Positions 26,928 to 36,715 of a DNA stretch of 64,000 nucleotides are shown here, piece after piece. The translations under genes and the position numbers were made by a program. The notes under the pieces are model-generated. The model was given only the letters and a program-made list of their open reading frames with translations, made no database searches and was not told the DNA's origin. This DNA comes from Streptomyces rapamycinicus NRRL 5491 (lineage in GTDB: Bacteria; Actinomycetota; Actinomycetes; Streptomycetales; Streptomycetaceae): positions 10,912,001 to 10,976,000 of the forward strand of contig NZ_CP085193.1 in the NCBI RefSeq assembly GCF_024298965.1. Reading direction: 5' to 3'. Each line of letters begins with the position of its first letter. Positions within the stretch are counted from its first letter, which is position 1.

Positions 26928-27863
26928 TCAGTCCCGCTGAGCGTCCTTGGGAAGCTGGCGCCACTTCACCTCGGTGGTGGTGTCGTACGTCCAGTCGAGC
27001 ATCTTCTTCGCGTCCGGGTAGCGGTCCGCGTCGTTGAGGATGACTCCCACGACCGTCTTGTCGCCGCGCTTGGCGGCGAACACCAGGCAGGGACCGGCGG
27101 GGGTGGTGGTCCCGGTCTTGACGCCGATCGCGCCCTGGTACGAACCCAGCAACGTGTTGGTGTTGTCCCAGGAGTAGTACCGGGTGTGGCCGTTGGCCGC
27201 CGGTGCCTCCTGCTTGGTGGACACCGACTTGACAACCGTGTCGAACGTCGCGTTCTCCATGGCGCGCCGGGTCAGCTGCGCCAGGTCATGGGGCGTCGAG
27301 TAGTTGTCGGCGTCGGCCGAGACACCGTCGAAGGAGTCGTACTTGGTGTTGGTCAGCCCCAAGTCCTGCGCCTTCGCGTTCATCTTGGAGATGAACGACT
27401 CGGTCCGCTCGGCGGTGGTGTCGCCGGTGCCGAACGTGTCGGCCAGCGCCATCGCCGCGTCGCAGCCCGACGGCAGCATCAATCCGTACAGCAGCTGGTT
27501 GACGGTGAGCTTGTCACCGGTCTGCAGGTCCGCCGTGCTGGCACCGGACTTGGTCACATAGTCGCGGTACTCCTGCTTGACGGTGACCTGCTTGTTGAGG
27601 TCCAGGCCTCGGGACTCGAGCACCACGAGGGCAGTCATGATCTTCGTGGTACTCGCCATCGGACGCTTGGTGTCGGCGTCCTTGGCCATCAGCTCCTTGT
27701 TGGAACCGGTGTCGAGCAGGTAGGCGCCCTTGGCGCTGACCTCCGGTGGCGGTTCGGCCGAAGCCTGGGCCATCGCCACCGGGACCGCGATCGCTACGGC
27801 CACCGTGGACGCGACCGCCGCGACTCTCCAGCGGCGGGTCACGGTTCCACGACGTTTATGCAT
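26928..27863 (-). CDS. D-alanyl-D-alanine carboxypeptidase (S11 PBP)
   Basis: This 311-residue protein has a Sec-type signal (basic M-H-K-R-R-G-T-V-T-R-R, hydrophobic core to about residue 33). The mature enzyme has the three penicillin-binding motifs: S-T-T-K, L-P-S-G-C-D in place of the usual S-G-N, and G-V-K-T-G-T near residue 225. It removes the terminal D-alanine from peptidoglycan stem peptides outside the membrane. The ATG at 27863 is preceded by GGAGG and begins the signal peptide. It lacks the long C-terminal anchor domain of many S11 proteins. It has its own terminator. Confidence 0.9.
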   Translation of the reverse strand: MHKRRGTVTRRWRVAAVASTVAVAIAVPVAMAQASAEPPPEVSAKGAYLLDTGSNKELMAKDADTKRPMASTTKIMTALVVLESRGLDLNKQVTVKQEYRDYVTKSGASTADLQTGDKLTVNQLLYGLMLPSGCDAAMALADTFGTGDTTAERTESFISKMNAKAQDLGLTNTKYDSFDGVSADADNYSTPHDLAQLTRRAMENATFDTVVKSVSTKQEAPAANGHTRYYSWDNTNTLLGSYQGAIGVKTGTTTPAGPCLVFAAKRGDKTVVGVILNDADRYPDAKKMLDWTYDTTTEVKWRQLPKDAQRD

Positions 27864-28077
27864 TCGCCCTCCGTTTCGCTTGTTGAGGTGTGTTTCGGGC
27901 GACCGCATCGTCTCACCAGGCGAAAATCGGCCATGCTCCGGGGTGGCGGACACGCGGTGTCTTTGGGGAAACAACTAGTTTCCGGACCACCGCAGTTGAC
28001 CCGGTGGCGGATTCGGGACCAGTCACGCGCGGCCCCGAGCGAGCGCCCGCTGAACCGCGATCTGCCACACTCATGGT

Positions 28078-29004
28078 GTGAACCGGACACTCGATCACGA
28101 TGCGCTGCGCGGACGTGTCGCCGTGGTGGCCGGGGCGACCCGTGGCGCCGGGCGCGGTATCGCGGCCGCGCTGGGCGAGGCCGGGGCGACCGTCATCTGC
28201 ACCGGACGCAGCAGTGTGTCGGGCCGGGGCGGGTCGGACTACGACCGGCCCGAGACGATCGAGGAGACGGCCGAGCTCGTCACACGGCTCGGTGGTACCG
28301 GTATCGCCGTACGGACCGACCACCTCGACCCCGGGCAGGTCGGGCGGCTGGCCGAGCGCATCCGCCACGATCACGGCGGCATCGATGTGCTCGTCAACGA
28401 CATCTGGGGCGCCGAGCGGCTCAAGGGCGGGCCCGCCGACTGGAACACCCCGATCTGGGAGCACGGCCTCGAGGACGGACTGCGCATCCTCCGGCTCGGG
28501 CTGGACACCCACCTGATCACCTCGCACCACCTGCTGCCACTGCTGATCGGCGAGCCGGGCGGGCTGCTCGTGGAGATGACCGACGGCACCGCCGCGTACA
28601 ACGCCGACCGGTACCGCATCTCGGTCTTCTACGACCTGGTGAAGACCGCGGTGAACCGGCTGGCCTTCTCCCAGGGCCATGAGCTGGCGCCGCACGGGGC
28701 GACGGCGGTCGCCGTCACACCGGGCTGGCTGCGCTCGGAGATGATGCTGGAGGCGTACGGGGTCGGCGAGGGCAACTGGCGTGACGCGTTGCTCCCGGAC
28801 CGTGGCGAGGGCCGCCCGACCGCCCCCGAAGCCTTCGCGTCCTCCGAGTCGCCGCGCTACGTCGGCCGTGCCGTCGCGGCCCTGGCGGCGGACTCCGGCC
28901 GGGCGAGGTGGAACCAGCGGTCGGTGAGCTCCGCCGAGCTCGCCCGGGAGTACGGGTTCACCGACACCGACGGCTCGCAGCCCGACAGCTGGTCCGCGAC
29001 CTGA
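28078..29004 (+). CDS. SDR family oxidoreductase
   Basis: This 308-residue SDR has V-V-A-G-A-T-R-G-A-G-R-G-I-A near residue 14 for NAD(P) binding. V-N-D-I-W-G replaces the usual N-N-A-G, and the region after V-E-M-T-D-G-T contains F-Y-D-L-V-K, where the catalytic tyrosine/lysine pair lies. This variant is common in actinobacteria and its substrate is not known. The start is GTG at 28078; an ATG five bases upstream runs directly into a stop. It stands alone between divergent and convergent neighbours. Confidence 0.82.
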   Translation: MNRTLDHDALRGRVAVVAGATRGAGRGIAAALGEAGATVICTGRSSVSGRGGSDYDRPETIEETAELVTRLGGTGIAVRTDHLDPGQVGRLAERIRHDHGGIDVLVNDIWGAERLKGGPADWNTPIWEHGLEDGLRILRLGLDTHLITSHHLLPLLIGEPGGLLVEMTDGTAAYNADRYRISVFYDLVKTAVNRLAFSQGHELAPHGATAVAVTPGWLRSEMMLEAYGVGEGNWRDALLPDRGEGRPTAPEAFASSESPRYVGRAVAALAADSGRARWNQRSVSSAELAREYGFTDTDGSQPDSWSAT

Positions 29005-29034
29005 AACGGTCGAGTACGGGGCGCGCCCGGCCGC

Positions 29035-29424
29035 TCAGCGGGGGTGGGCGATCGCGCAGCGTACGCAGGTGGTCGCCGAGGGGCGCGCCTCCAGGCGCTC
29101 CGCCGGGATCGGCTCGCCGCACACCTCGCACCGCCCGTAGTCGCCGCGGCCCAGCCGTTCCAGCGCCTCGTCCAGGGTGGTCAGCTGATCGCGGGCCTGG
29201 GCCAGCAAGGCGGCGACGTGGGCTCGCTCGAAGGCGGTGCTCGACCCCTCCGGGTCGTGCTCGTCGTCGACCGCCACCAGGGCGTTCGACGCGACGATCG
29301 CGTCGAATTCACGGTTCAGGGCGGCGATCCGCTTGCTGGTTTCGGCGTGCTCGGCCGCCAGCCGTTCGTGGATGGCTTCGCGCTCGGCCGGAGGGAAAGC
29401 GGCACCACCGGATGAATCGCTCAT
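29035..29424 (-). CDS. TraR/DksA-type zinc-finger protein
   Basis: This 129-residue protein is helical and acidic in its first 85 residues (likely coiled coil). It ends in C-E-V-C-G-E-P-I and, 17 residues later, C-V-R-C, the four-cysteine zinc finger of the DksA/TraR family. These proteins reach into the RNA polymerase secondary channel. The N-terminus M-S-D-S-S-G-G is chosen from the ATG at 29424; upstream frame shows no similarity. Its target genes are not evident here. Confidence 0.85.
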   Translation of the reverse strand: MSDSSGGAAFPPAEREAIHERLAAEHAETSKRIAALNREFDAIVASNALVAVDDEHDPEGSSTAFERAHVAALLAQARDQLTTLDEALERLGRGDYGRCEVCGEPIPAERLEARPSATTCVRCAIAHPR

Positions 29425-29513
29425 GCCCGGCACAACCCCGGCGGGCCCGGTCCGCATTCCGGTTGCCGCCCTTCCCCGGAGGTCTTGACGTCTCCCGGGC
29501 CCGATGCAATGGA

Positions 29514-29527
29514 TGGGAGCGCTCCCA
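29514..29527. promoter_or_regulatory. CebR/CelR-type operator
   Basis: TGGGAGCGCTCCCA is a perfect 14-base palindrome, identical to the known binding site of the LacI-family cellobiose-responsive repressors CebR (Streptomyces) and CelR (Thermobifida). It lies 57 bases upstream of the mannanase ATG and just downstream of a TTGACG at 29485-29490 that could be a -35 element. It should repress the mannanase until cello-oligosaccharides are present. Confidence 0.88.
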
Positions 29528-29584
29528 AATCGACCGTGCGTCCACCGTACGGACGCCATCACGCGCTCACTCCTTGGAGTCACG

Positions 29585-30979
29585 ATGAGACGGAAGAGAT
29601 CCTTAGCCGCCTTACTGGCCTTATTGGTCAGCCTCTTCGGGATCGCGGGTCTCGGCCGGACCGCCCACGCCGACCCGGCCCGCCAGCGGGCCCCCGTGGC
29701 CGCGGGCCTGCACATCGGCGACGGCCGCCTGCTGGAGGGCAACGGCAACGACTTCGTCATGCGCGGTGTCAACCACGCCCACACCTGGTATCCGGGCGAG
29801 ACGCGGTCGCTGGCCGACATCAAGGCCCTGGGTGCCAACACCGTCCGGGTCGTCCTGTCCAACGGGCACCGCTGGACCAGGAACAGCCCCGAGGACGTGG
29901 CCGCCATCATCGCCCAGTGCAAGGCCAACCGGCTCATCTGCGTGCTGGAGGTGCACGACACCACCGGCTACGGCGAGGACGCCGCGGCCGCCACGCTCGA
30001 TCAGGCGGCCGACTACTGGATCGGGCTCAAGAGCGTGCTCACCGGCCAGGAGGACTACGTCATCATCAACATCGGCAACGAACCGTGGGGCAACACCGAC
30101 CCGGCCGGCTGGACCGCCCCCACCGTCGCCGCCGTCCAGAAGCTGCGCAACGCCGGGTTCCAGCACACCATCATGGTGGACGCCCCCAACTGGGGGCAGG
30201 ACCTGCAGAACGTGATGCGCACCAACGCGCGGACCGTCTACGACGCCGACTCCACCGGCAACCTGATCTTCTCGATCCACATGTACAGCGTCTATGACAC
30301 GGCGCAGGAGATCACCGACTATCTGAACGCCTTCGTGAGCGCCGGGCTGCCCATCCTCATCGGTGAGTTCGGCGGCCCCGCCGACCAGTGGGGCGATCCG
30401 GACGAGAACACCATGATGGCCACCGCCCAGCGGCTGAAGCTGGGCTATCTGGCCTGGTCCTGGAGCGGCAACACCGATCCCATCCTGGACCTGGCCACCG
30501 ACTTCGACCCGGCCAGGCTCACCGACTGGGGCAAGCGCGTCTTCAGCGGCCCCGACGGCATCGCCGAGACCTCCCGAGAGGCCACCGTCTACGGCGGCGG
30601 CTCCGGCACCGGCTGCTCGGTCGACTACCGGGTGGCCGGCGAATGGGGCGGTGGCTTCCAGGGCGAGATCACCATCCGTAACACCGGCACCGCCGCCCGC
30701 ACCGGCTGGACCCTGGGATTCAGCTTCGCCAACGGCCAGACCGTCACCAACATGTGGGGCGGCACGCCGCGGCAGAGTGGTGCCGCGGTGACCGTCACCC
30801 CCGCCTCGTACACCGCCACCATCCCCGCCCGCGGCTCGGTCACCCTCGGCTTCACGGCGGGCAAGGGCGCCACCAACGCCGCGCCGACCGCCTTCACCCT
30901 CGACGGCGGCGCCTGCGCCACTGGCCAGCGCCGGGAGCAGCACCGGGAATTCGGGGGCGATCGTGAAATGTTAAACTAA
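29585..30979 (+). CDS. Secreted endo-beta-1,4-mannanase (GH5_8) with CBM2
   Basis: This 464-residue enzyme has a basic signal peptide ending A-H-A near residue 29. The GH5 catalytic domain contains V-M-R-G-V-N-H-A-H-T-W-Y, the acid/base E166 in G-N-E-P-W and the nucleophile E261 in I-G-E-F-G-G, closely like Streptomyces ManA mannanases. A CBM2 cellulose-binding domain follows at about 344-447 (C-S-V-D-Y-R start, C-A end). The signal-peptide region has TTA codons at 29603, 29612 and 29621 plus AGA codons, and the penultimate codon is TTA. The last ~18 residues are charged and atypical of a CBM2 end. It probably hydrolyses plant mannan outside the cell. Confidence 0.93.
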   Translation: MRRKRSLAALLALLVSLFGIAGLGRTAHADPARQRAPVAAGLHIGDGRLLEGNGNDFVMRGVNHAHTWYPGETRSLADIKALGANTVRVVLSNGHRWTRNSPEDVAAIIAQCKANRLICVLEVHDTTGYGEDAAAATLDQAADYWIGLKSVLTGQEDYVIINIGNEPWGNTDPAGWTAPTVAAVQKLRNAGFQHTIMVDAPNWGQDLQNVMRTNARTVYDADSTGNLIFSIHMYSVYDTAQEITDYLNAFVSAGLPILIGEFGGPADQWGDPDENTMMATAQRLKLGYLAWSWSGNTDPILDLATDFDPARLTDWGKRVFSGPDGIAETSREATVYGGGSGTGCSVDYRVAGEWGGGFQGEITIRNTGTAARTGWTLGFSFANGQTVTNMWGGTPRQSGAAVTVTPASYTATIPARGSVTLGFTAGKGATNAAPTAFTLDGGACATGQRREQHREFGGDREMLN

Positions 30980-30996
30980 CTAGCGCACCCCGTGCC

Positions 30997-31033
30997 CGGC
31001 GCCGGCCGGTTCCCCCCGTGCTGGCCGGCGCCG
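30997..31033. terminator. Hairpin between convergent mannanase and Old Yellow Enzyme genes
   Basis: CGGCGCCGGCC at 30997-31007 pairs perfectly with GGCCGGCGCCG at 31023-31033 around a 15-base loop. It lies 17 bases after the mannanase stop and 20 bases beyond the convergent gene end, so it can serve both directions. Confidence 0.65.
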
Positions 31034-31052
31034 TTCCCGCCGGTGCGAGGGC

Positions 31053-32171
<1,119 letters not shown>

Positions 32172-32223
32172 GGTGTCGCTCTCCAGACGTGTCGTGCCGG
32201 GGAGGCTTCCCCCGGAGCCTCCG

Positions 32224-32266
32224 AAACTGTGAGTCTAAAAGATACAGTTTTCACGGGGTAAACTGC
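32224..32266. promoter_or_regulatory. Inverted-repeat operator candidate for the Rrf2 regulator
   Basis: AAACTGT at 32224-32230 and ACAGTTT at 32244-32250 form a perfect 7-base inverted repeat with a 13-base AT-rich spacer. A third half-site TAAACTG follows at 32260-32266. The segment is far more AT-rich than its surroundings and sits in the divergent region between the Old Yellow Enzyme and Rrf2 genes, where the regulator would be expected to bind. Confidence 0.6.
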
Positions 32267-32350
32267 AACTATATCGATTGCTTTTTTGGCGAGGGCGGAA
32301 CGGCACCGTCGAGTAGGCTGTGCCCCGATCCGCGGGCGGAGGTGGCGAAG

Positions 32351-32800
32351 GTGTTGGACATCCGGTTCTCGCGTGCGCTCCAGGTGATGCTGTTCCTCGC
32401 CGTGGCCGCCGAGAACGGGTCCGGGCCGCTGAGCTCCGCCGAGCTGGCCCACAAACTCAACGCCAACCCGAGCCTGGTCCGGAAACTCCTCGTCCCGCTG
32501 ACGGACGAGGGGCTGGTCGTCTGCGTCAAGGGCCGTACCGGCGGGGCGCGGCTGGGGCGGCCGACCGACCGGATCACCCTGGCCGAGATCTACCGCTGTG
32601 CCGTCGGCGACAAGCCCCTGTTCGCCCCCTCGCCGGGCGGGGAGCCCGTGTGCCCGGTGACCGCGCACGCCGGTGAGTACTTCGCCACGCTCACCGCCGA
32701 GGCCGAGGAAGCGGTCCTCGAATCGCTGGGCGACCGCACCCTCGCGGACGGCGTGGGTGAACTGCGCCGCCTCTCCACGGGCCACGCCCGGCAGGGCTGA
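32351..32800 (+). CDS. Rrf2-family transcriptional regulator
   Basis: This 149-residue regulator has the Rrf2 winged helix near its N-terminus (S-A-E-L-A-H-K-L-N, N-P-S-L-V-R-K-L-L, then G-R-T-G-G-A-R-L-G). Only one cysteine-containing stretch follows (E-P-V-C-P-V near 100), so it lacks the three-cysteine Fe-S cluster of IscR/NsrR and may sense through a single thiol. The GTG at 32351 follows GGAGGTGG. It is divergent from the Old Yellow Enzyme gene. Confidence 0.88.
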   Translation: MLDIRFSRALQVMLFLAVAAENGSGPLSSAELAHKLNANPSLVRKLLVPLTDEGLVVCVKGRTGGARLGRPTDRITLAEIYRCAVGDKPLFAPSPGGEPVCPVTAHAGEYFATLTAEAEEAVLESLGDRTLADGVGELRRLSTGHARQG

Positions 32801-32863
32801 TCCGATCCGGACCGACGTGGCCGTGCCGGCTCCTCATCGGCTGCCGCTCCCGGGGACGGCACC

Positions 32864-33787
32864 CTACTGGGCCGGAAGGCCATCGCCCCCGTCCGGCTCG
32901 GACATGGCCGCGCGGCGCAGATGTTCGGCGAGCGCCGCGGCGGCGGTGGACGACGTCCGGGCCTTTGTGCCCCAGGCCAGCAGATGGTGGCGGCGTGCCC
33001 AGGGATCGCGGAGGTCGCATACGTCGAGCGGATGGTGGGGCGCGATGGCACGGCGCGGCACCACGGCGAGACCGACACCGGCGGCCGCGAGGGAGACCAG
33101 GGTGTTGAGGTGGGCGACGGTGGTGCGGTAGCGCACCGCCGGAGCGTGCGGACCGAGGTTCTTCTCGATCGAGCGTCGCAGTGAGGAACCGGCGTCGAGC
33201 CCCACGAGCGGATGCTCGGCCACCTCGCTGTAGGTCACCTCGGTACGCCCCGCGAGGATCCCGCCGCACTGCCCGATCACCACCAGCGAGTCGTCGCCGA
33301 GGGGCTCCGTGGTGAGACCGCAGTCGCGGGCCTCGCGGTCGAGGACCACGCCCAGGTCCGCCTCGCCGTCGGCGAGCATCCGCACGGTGCGCGGGGTGCG
33401 GCTCTCGGACACCTCGACGTCGACGTCCGGGTGCGCGCGGAGGAACGAGACCAGGGCCCGTGGCACCAGGCGGTGCATCGCGGAGCCGCCGCCCAGCAGG
33501 ATCAGCGGGGCGGTCGGCGGCCGGGCGTAGCTCGCCACGGCGCTTTCCAGCCGCGCCGTCCGATCGAGCACGTCCCGTGCGTGGCGGGCCAGCGCCGTCC
33601 CCGCCGGGGTGGGGCGCACGCCCCGCCGGCCTCTGATCAGCAGGTCCACGCCCGCGTGGTGCTCGAGCGAGCGCACCCGCGCGCTGGCCGACGGGAGGCT
33701 CAGATGCATCCGGCCGGCGCCCGCCGTGATCGAGCCCTCCGCCACGATGTGAAGGAAGAGCCGCAGGTCGTCCAGGTCATACCGCAC
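32864..33787 (-). CDS. LysR-family transcriptional regulator
   Basis: This 307-residue protein has the LysR helix-turn-helix at residues 4-60 (L-D-D-L-R-L-F-L-H-I-V then S-A-S-A-R-V-R-S-L-E) and a C-terminal effector domain. The GTG at 33787 gives the canonical LysR N-terminus; the longer frame only adds 20 residues. It faces away from the TSUP transporter gene with 84 bases between starts, so the transporter is the likely target. Confidence 0.9.
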   Translation of the reverse strand: MRYDLDDLRLFLHIVAEGSITAGAGRMHLSLPSASARVRSLEHHAGVDLLIRGRRGVRPTPAGTALARHARDVLDRTARLESAVASYARPPTAPLILLGGGSAMHRLVPRALVSFLRAHPDVDVEVSESRTPRTVRMLADGEADLGVVLDREARDCGLTTEPLGDDSLVVIGQCGGILAGRTEVTYSEVAEHPLVGLDAGSSLRRSIEKNLGPHAPAVRYRTTVAHLNTLVSLAAAGVGLAVVPRRAIAPHHPLDVCDLRDPWARRHHLLAWGTKARTSSTAAAALAEHLRRAAMSEPDGGDGLPAQ

Positions 33788-33871
33788 CCTGATGAGCCTA
33801 AGGCAGAGCCTTGGGCCGGCTACGCGGATCACGCATTGTGGCCCCACGGCCCATGGGGCGATGCTCGGCGG

Positions 33872-34633
33872 GTGTCCGAGACGGTGCTTGTTCTGCTGGC
33901 GGGTGTGGCCGCCGGGGCGTTGAACGCCATCGGGGGCGGGGGCACGTTCGTGGCGCTCCCCGCCCTGGTGGCGGCCGGTCTGTCCCCCGTGACGGCCAAC
34001 GCGTCCTCGACCGTGGCCCTCGTCCCCGGGAGTGTGGCGAGCGCGTGGGTGTACCGGCGCGATCTGGCCCCGGTCGGGGACACGTCCACGTGGGCCCTGA
34101 CGGCGGTCAGTGTGATCGGTGGCGGGCTCGGTGCCGGTCTGCTGCTGGTGCTGCCCGCGGTGTCGTTCGACGCCGCGGTGCCCTGGCTGCTCGCGTTCGC
34201 CACGGTGGTCCTCGCCTTCGGGCGCCGCGTCTCCCGCGCGGTGAGCGAGGCGAGGGGGCGTGCGGTCGGCATGAGCCCCCGGGCCGTCCTGGCCGGTCAG
34301 TTCCTCCTCGCCGTGTACGGCGGATACTTCGGCGGTGCCGTAGGCATCATGATGCTGGCCGTGTGGAGCATCGGCCTCGGCCTCGACACCTCGACCGGCA
34401 ACCCGATGCGGGTCGCCCAGATCACGGCCATCTACCTCAGCGCGACCGGGCTGTTCCTCATCGCCTCGGACGCGCTGGGCGCACCGCGGCTGCTCGCCGC
34501 CATGCTGGCCGGGGCGGTGGCCGGTGGTGTGGCCGGGGCGTGGATCGCCCGCCGTCTGCCCGCGTGGCTGCTGCGGGGTGTCATCCTGACCACCGCCGTG
34601 ACCATGACCGTCCTGTATTTCCTGCGCGGCTGA
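33872..34633 (+). CDS. TSUP (TauE/SafE) family membrane transporter
   Basis: This 253-residue protein has about eight hydrophobic helices in two related halves. Each half begins with a G-G-G motif typical of the family: A-I-G-G-G-G-T-F near residue 20 and Y-G-G-Y-F-G-G-A near 148. Members export sulfite, sulfoacetate or other organic anions. The GTG at 33872 is chosen as the first start after the divergent LysR promoter. It is convergent with the beta-lactamase gene. The substrate cannot be told from sequence. Confidence 0.88.
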   Translation: MSETVLVLLAGVAAGALNAIGGGGTFVALPALVAAGLSPVTANASSTVALVPGSVASAWVYRRDLAPVGDTSTWALTAVSVIGGGLGAGLLLVLPAVSFDAAVPWLLAFATVVLAFGRRVSRAVSEARGRAVGMSPRAVLAGQFLLAVYGGYFGGAVGIMMLAVWSIGLGLDTSTGNPMRVAQITAIYLSATGLFLIASDALGAPRLLAAMLAGAVAGGVAGAWIARRLPAWLLRGVILTTAVTMTVLYFLRG

Positions 34634-34640
34634 GGACGCG

Positions 34641-34688
34641 GCCCGTTACGACAGCGTGTCCGCCGCCCGTTACGACATCGTGTCGGCC
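34641..34688. repeat. 24-base tandem duplication spanning the beta-lactamase stop codon
   Basis: Two 24-base units, 34641-34664 and 34665-34688, are 22/24 identical. The right unit contains the beta-lactamase's last codons and its TAA stop (34670-34672, minus strand). The left unit repeats them beyond the stop, in frame, with a second TAA at 34646-34648. It is one of four such stop-codon duplications in this window. Confidence 0.9.
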
Positions 34689-35626
34689 ACCACGGACGCC
34701 GCGTCCGCGATCAGCTTGTTGTCGAACGGGGTGTCCTTGTCACCGCGGTACGACATGATCGCCATGACCAGGGGAGCGGCGTCGGGCCGCCACACCACGG
34801 CGATGTCGTTGCGGGCGCCGTAGTAGCTGCCGCTGCCGGTCTTGTCGCCGACCTGCCAGCCCTTGGGCATTCCGGCCCTGATGAGCTCGTCCCCCGTGGT
34901 GTTGGTCCGCAGCCACTTCGTGAGCTGGGCGCGCTCTCCCTTGTCGAGGACATCGCCGAGGACGAACGCGCGCAGGTCCTTGGCCATCGCCCGCGGGGTG
35001 GTGGTGTCATGTGTCTCGCCCGGCACCCATCGGCTCAACTCCGGCTCGATGCGCTCCATTTGGATGACGTCGTCGCCCAGCTTCTCGAGGGTGGCGTCGA
35101 GGCCCTTGACCCCGCCGAGCTGGTCGAAGAGCAGATTGGCCGCGGTGTTGTCGCTGTAGCGGACGGCGGCGTCGCACAGCGCGCCCAGGCTCATCCCGGT
35201 GTCCACGTGCTTCTCGGTCACGGGGGAGTTGTCGACCAGATCGTCCTTGGAGTACCGGATCACCCGGTCCAGCCCGCTCAGCTTGTACTTCCGCAGTACG
35301 GCACCGGCGGCCAGCGCCTTGAACGTGGAGGCGAAGGCGAACCGTTCGCCGTCGCGGTACGCCACCTCGTGTCCGGTGCCGGTGTCGATCGCGTAGACCC
35401 CCAGGTGCGCGTCGTAGGAGCGCTCCAGCTTCTTGAACTCGCCGGTGACCGCCTTCGCGTCCGCGCCCGTACTCGCCGTACCGGCCCTCTCGGCGGAGGT
35501 GGACGAGGAGCTCGACGGCCCCGACGCGTCCGGGGAATCCCCTTCGCTGCAGGCCGTCAGCGGGACGAGCAGCGCGAGCGTGGCGAGCGCGCTGACAGCG
35601 GTGTGCCGGGTACGGGTGAATCGCAT
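34670..35626 (-). CDS. bla: Class A beta-lactamase lipoprotein
   Basis: This 318-residue penicillinase has a lipoprotein signal with L-T-A-C (lipid on C26) and a serine-rich linker to about residue 55. Catalytic motifs are S100-T-F-K103, S158-D-N160, E194-P-E-L-S198 and K262-T-G264. The omega-loop position equal to Asn170 (Ambler numbering) is serine here instead of the usual asparagine. The enzyme acylates and hydrolyses penicillins or cephalosporins at the cell surface. It is divergent from a LysR/penicillin-recognising gene pair, the blaA-blaB arrangement, so it is probably inducible. Confidence 0.93.
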   Translation of the reverse strand: MRFTRTRHTAVSALATLALLVPLTACSEGDSPDASGPSSSSSTSAERAGTASTGADAKAVTGEFKKLERSYDAHLGVYAIDTGTGHEVAYRDGERFAFASTFKALAAGAVLRKYKLSGLDRVIRYSKDDLVDNSPVTEKHVDTGMSLGALCDAAVRYSDNTAANLLFDQLGGVKGLDATLEKLGDDVIQMERIEPELSRWVPGETHDTTTPRAMAKDLRAFVLGDVLDKGERAQLTKWLRTNTTGDELIRAGMPKGWQVGDKTGSGSYYGARNDIAVVWRPDAAPLVMAIMSYRGDKDTPFDNKLIADAASVVADTMS

Positions 35627-35797
35627 GGTCCGAACCTCCGGTTGGGTTCCCGTCACGCGGGGCGCACACGGGATGGGATGACCGGGCCCCGCTTCCGGGG
35701 CGTGGTCATGGCGTGGGGATCACCCTCGCCGTCGGGTGGCTATGCGGTCCAATACGCTCATGCGCTTCTCCATGCTGATCTGGCATAGAGTGCGGGG
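35627..35797. promoter_or_regulatory. bla/LysR divergent control region
   Basis: ATGC at 35772-35775 and GCAT at 35783-35786 form a palindrome with a T-N11-A core (T35773, A35785), the LysR-type box, 11 bases before the LysR start. Related ATGCG/CGCTCAT half-sites occur at 35742-35761. In S. cacaoi the LysR protein BlaA binds several such sites between blaL and blaA. Functional equivalence here is inferred. Confidence 0.5.
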
Positions 35798-36715
35798 GTG
35801 GATCTGGTGGGAGTGTGCCGGGCGTTCGTCAGCGTGAGCGAGCGGGGGAGTTTCACCGTCGGGGCGGCCGCCGCCCGGATGTCGCAGTCGGTGGCCAGCC
35901 GTCGCGTGGCCGCGCTGGAGGAGCGCTTCGGGGAGCAGCTCTTCGAGCGCACCTCGCGGCGGGCCGTCCTCACCCCGTTCGGGCGGGAGATGCTGCCGGT
36001 GGCCAGACAGCTCGTACAGGCGGCCGATGTGCTGCTGCACGAGGCGGAGGCGGCCAAGCGCAAGCCGTGGCGGCTCGCGGTGCCCGGTATCTGCTCCACG
36101 GCCGGTCTCGCCCACCTCGTCGCCCAGGCGCGGGGGCACGGGGTCACCCTGGATCTCCGCGTGGCGACGCCCGCGCGGCGCCTGGAGCTCATCCACGCAC
36201 AGCAGGTGCGGGCCGCCCTGCTCGCGGTGCCCGCGGACGAGGCCACGTGGTCGGTGCCGCTCGGACTGGCCGGAGTGCGGGATCCCGGTGTGCGGCGGGT
36301 CTATCTCGAGACGTTGCGGGTCGGCCGGTCCGCTCGGGGCCCGGCCCGCCGGATATGGATCCAGCCGGAGGACGATGTGCCGCACATCCGCGACCCGCTC
36401 ACCCGGCTGCGCGACGCGGTCGGTCTGCGGCCCGCGCAACTCGTGGCCGCCACCGATCTGACGACCGCCGCCGCCGAAGTCCTCTGCACCCGCGACCTGT
36501 TGCTGTGCTCTCCCGCGCAGGCCGAGGAACTCGCCCTGGAGTGGCGGCCCATCGGTGAGATCGCGCTCAGCCGGGGATTCGCCCTCGCCGCCGCCGCGGA
36601 CGGCAACCCCCAGCACCTCGAAGGGCGTCTGGGCGGCGCCATCGCCCGCTGCCTCGGCGCGGGCACCGGGGAATGGCGTACACGGGCGGACACCGCGGAA
36701 GGAGCCGGAGCATGA
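35798..36715 (+). CDS. blaA: LysR-family regulator of beta-lactamase (BlaA-like)
   Basis: This 305-residue regulator opens with the LysR winged helix (F-V-S-V-S-E-R-G-S-F-T-V-G-A-A-A then S-V-A-S-R-R-V-A-A-L-E). Its effector domain is poorly conserved relative to typical LysR proteins, with R-R-I-W-I-Q-P-E-D-D-V-P near residue 185. It lies divergent from the class A beta-lactamase and overlaps the next gene by ATGA. The arrangement and companion match BlaA of Streptomyces cacaoi, the activator of beta-lactamase synthesis. Confidence 0.85.
   Translation: MDLVGVCRAFVSVSERGSFTVGAAAARMSQSVASRRVAALEERFGEQLFERTSRRAVLTPFGREMLPVARQLVQAADVLLHEAEAAKRKPWRLAVPGICSTAGLAHLVAQARGHGVTLDLRVATPARRLELIHAQQVRAALLAVPADEATWSVPLGLAGVRDPGVRRVYLETLRVGRSARGPARRIWIQPEDDVPHIRDPLTRLRDAVGLRPAQLVAATDLTTAAAEVLCTRDLLLCSPAQAEELALEWRPIGEIALSRGFALAAAADGNPQHLEGRLGGAIARCLGAGTGEWRTRADTAEGAGA

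Noticed and set aside
26388..28682. A 764-residue plus-strand frame over the carboxypeptidase and SDR region
   Set aside because: It runs antisense to the clear carboxypeptidase and out of frame with the SDR gene, with no recognisable domain.
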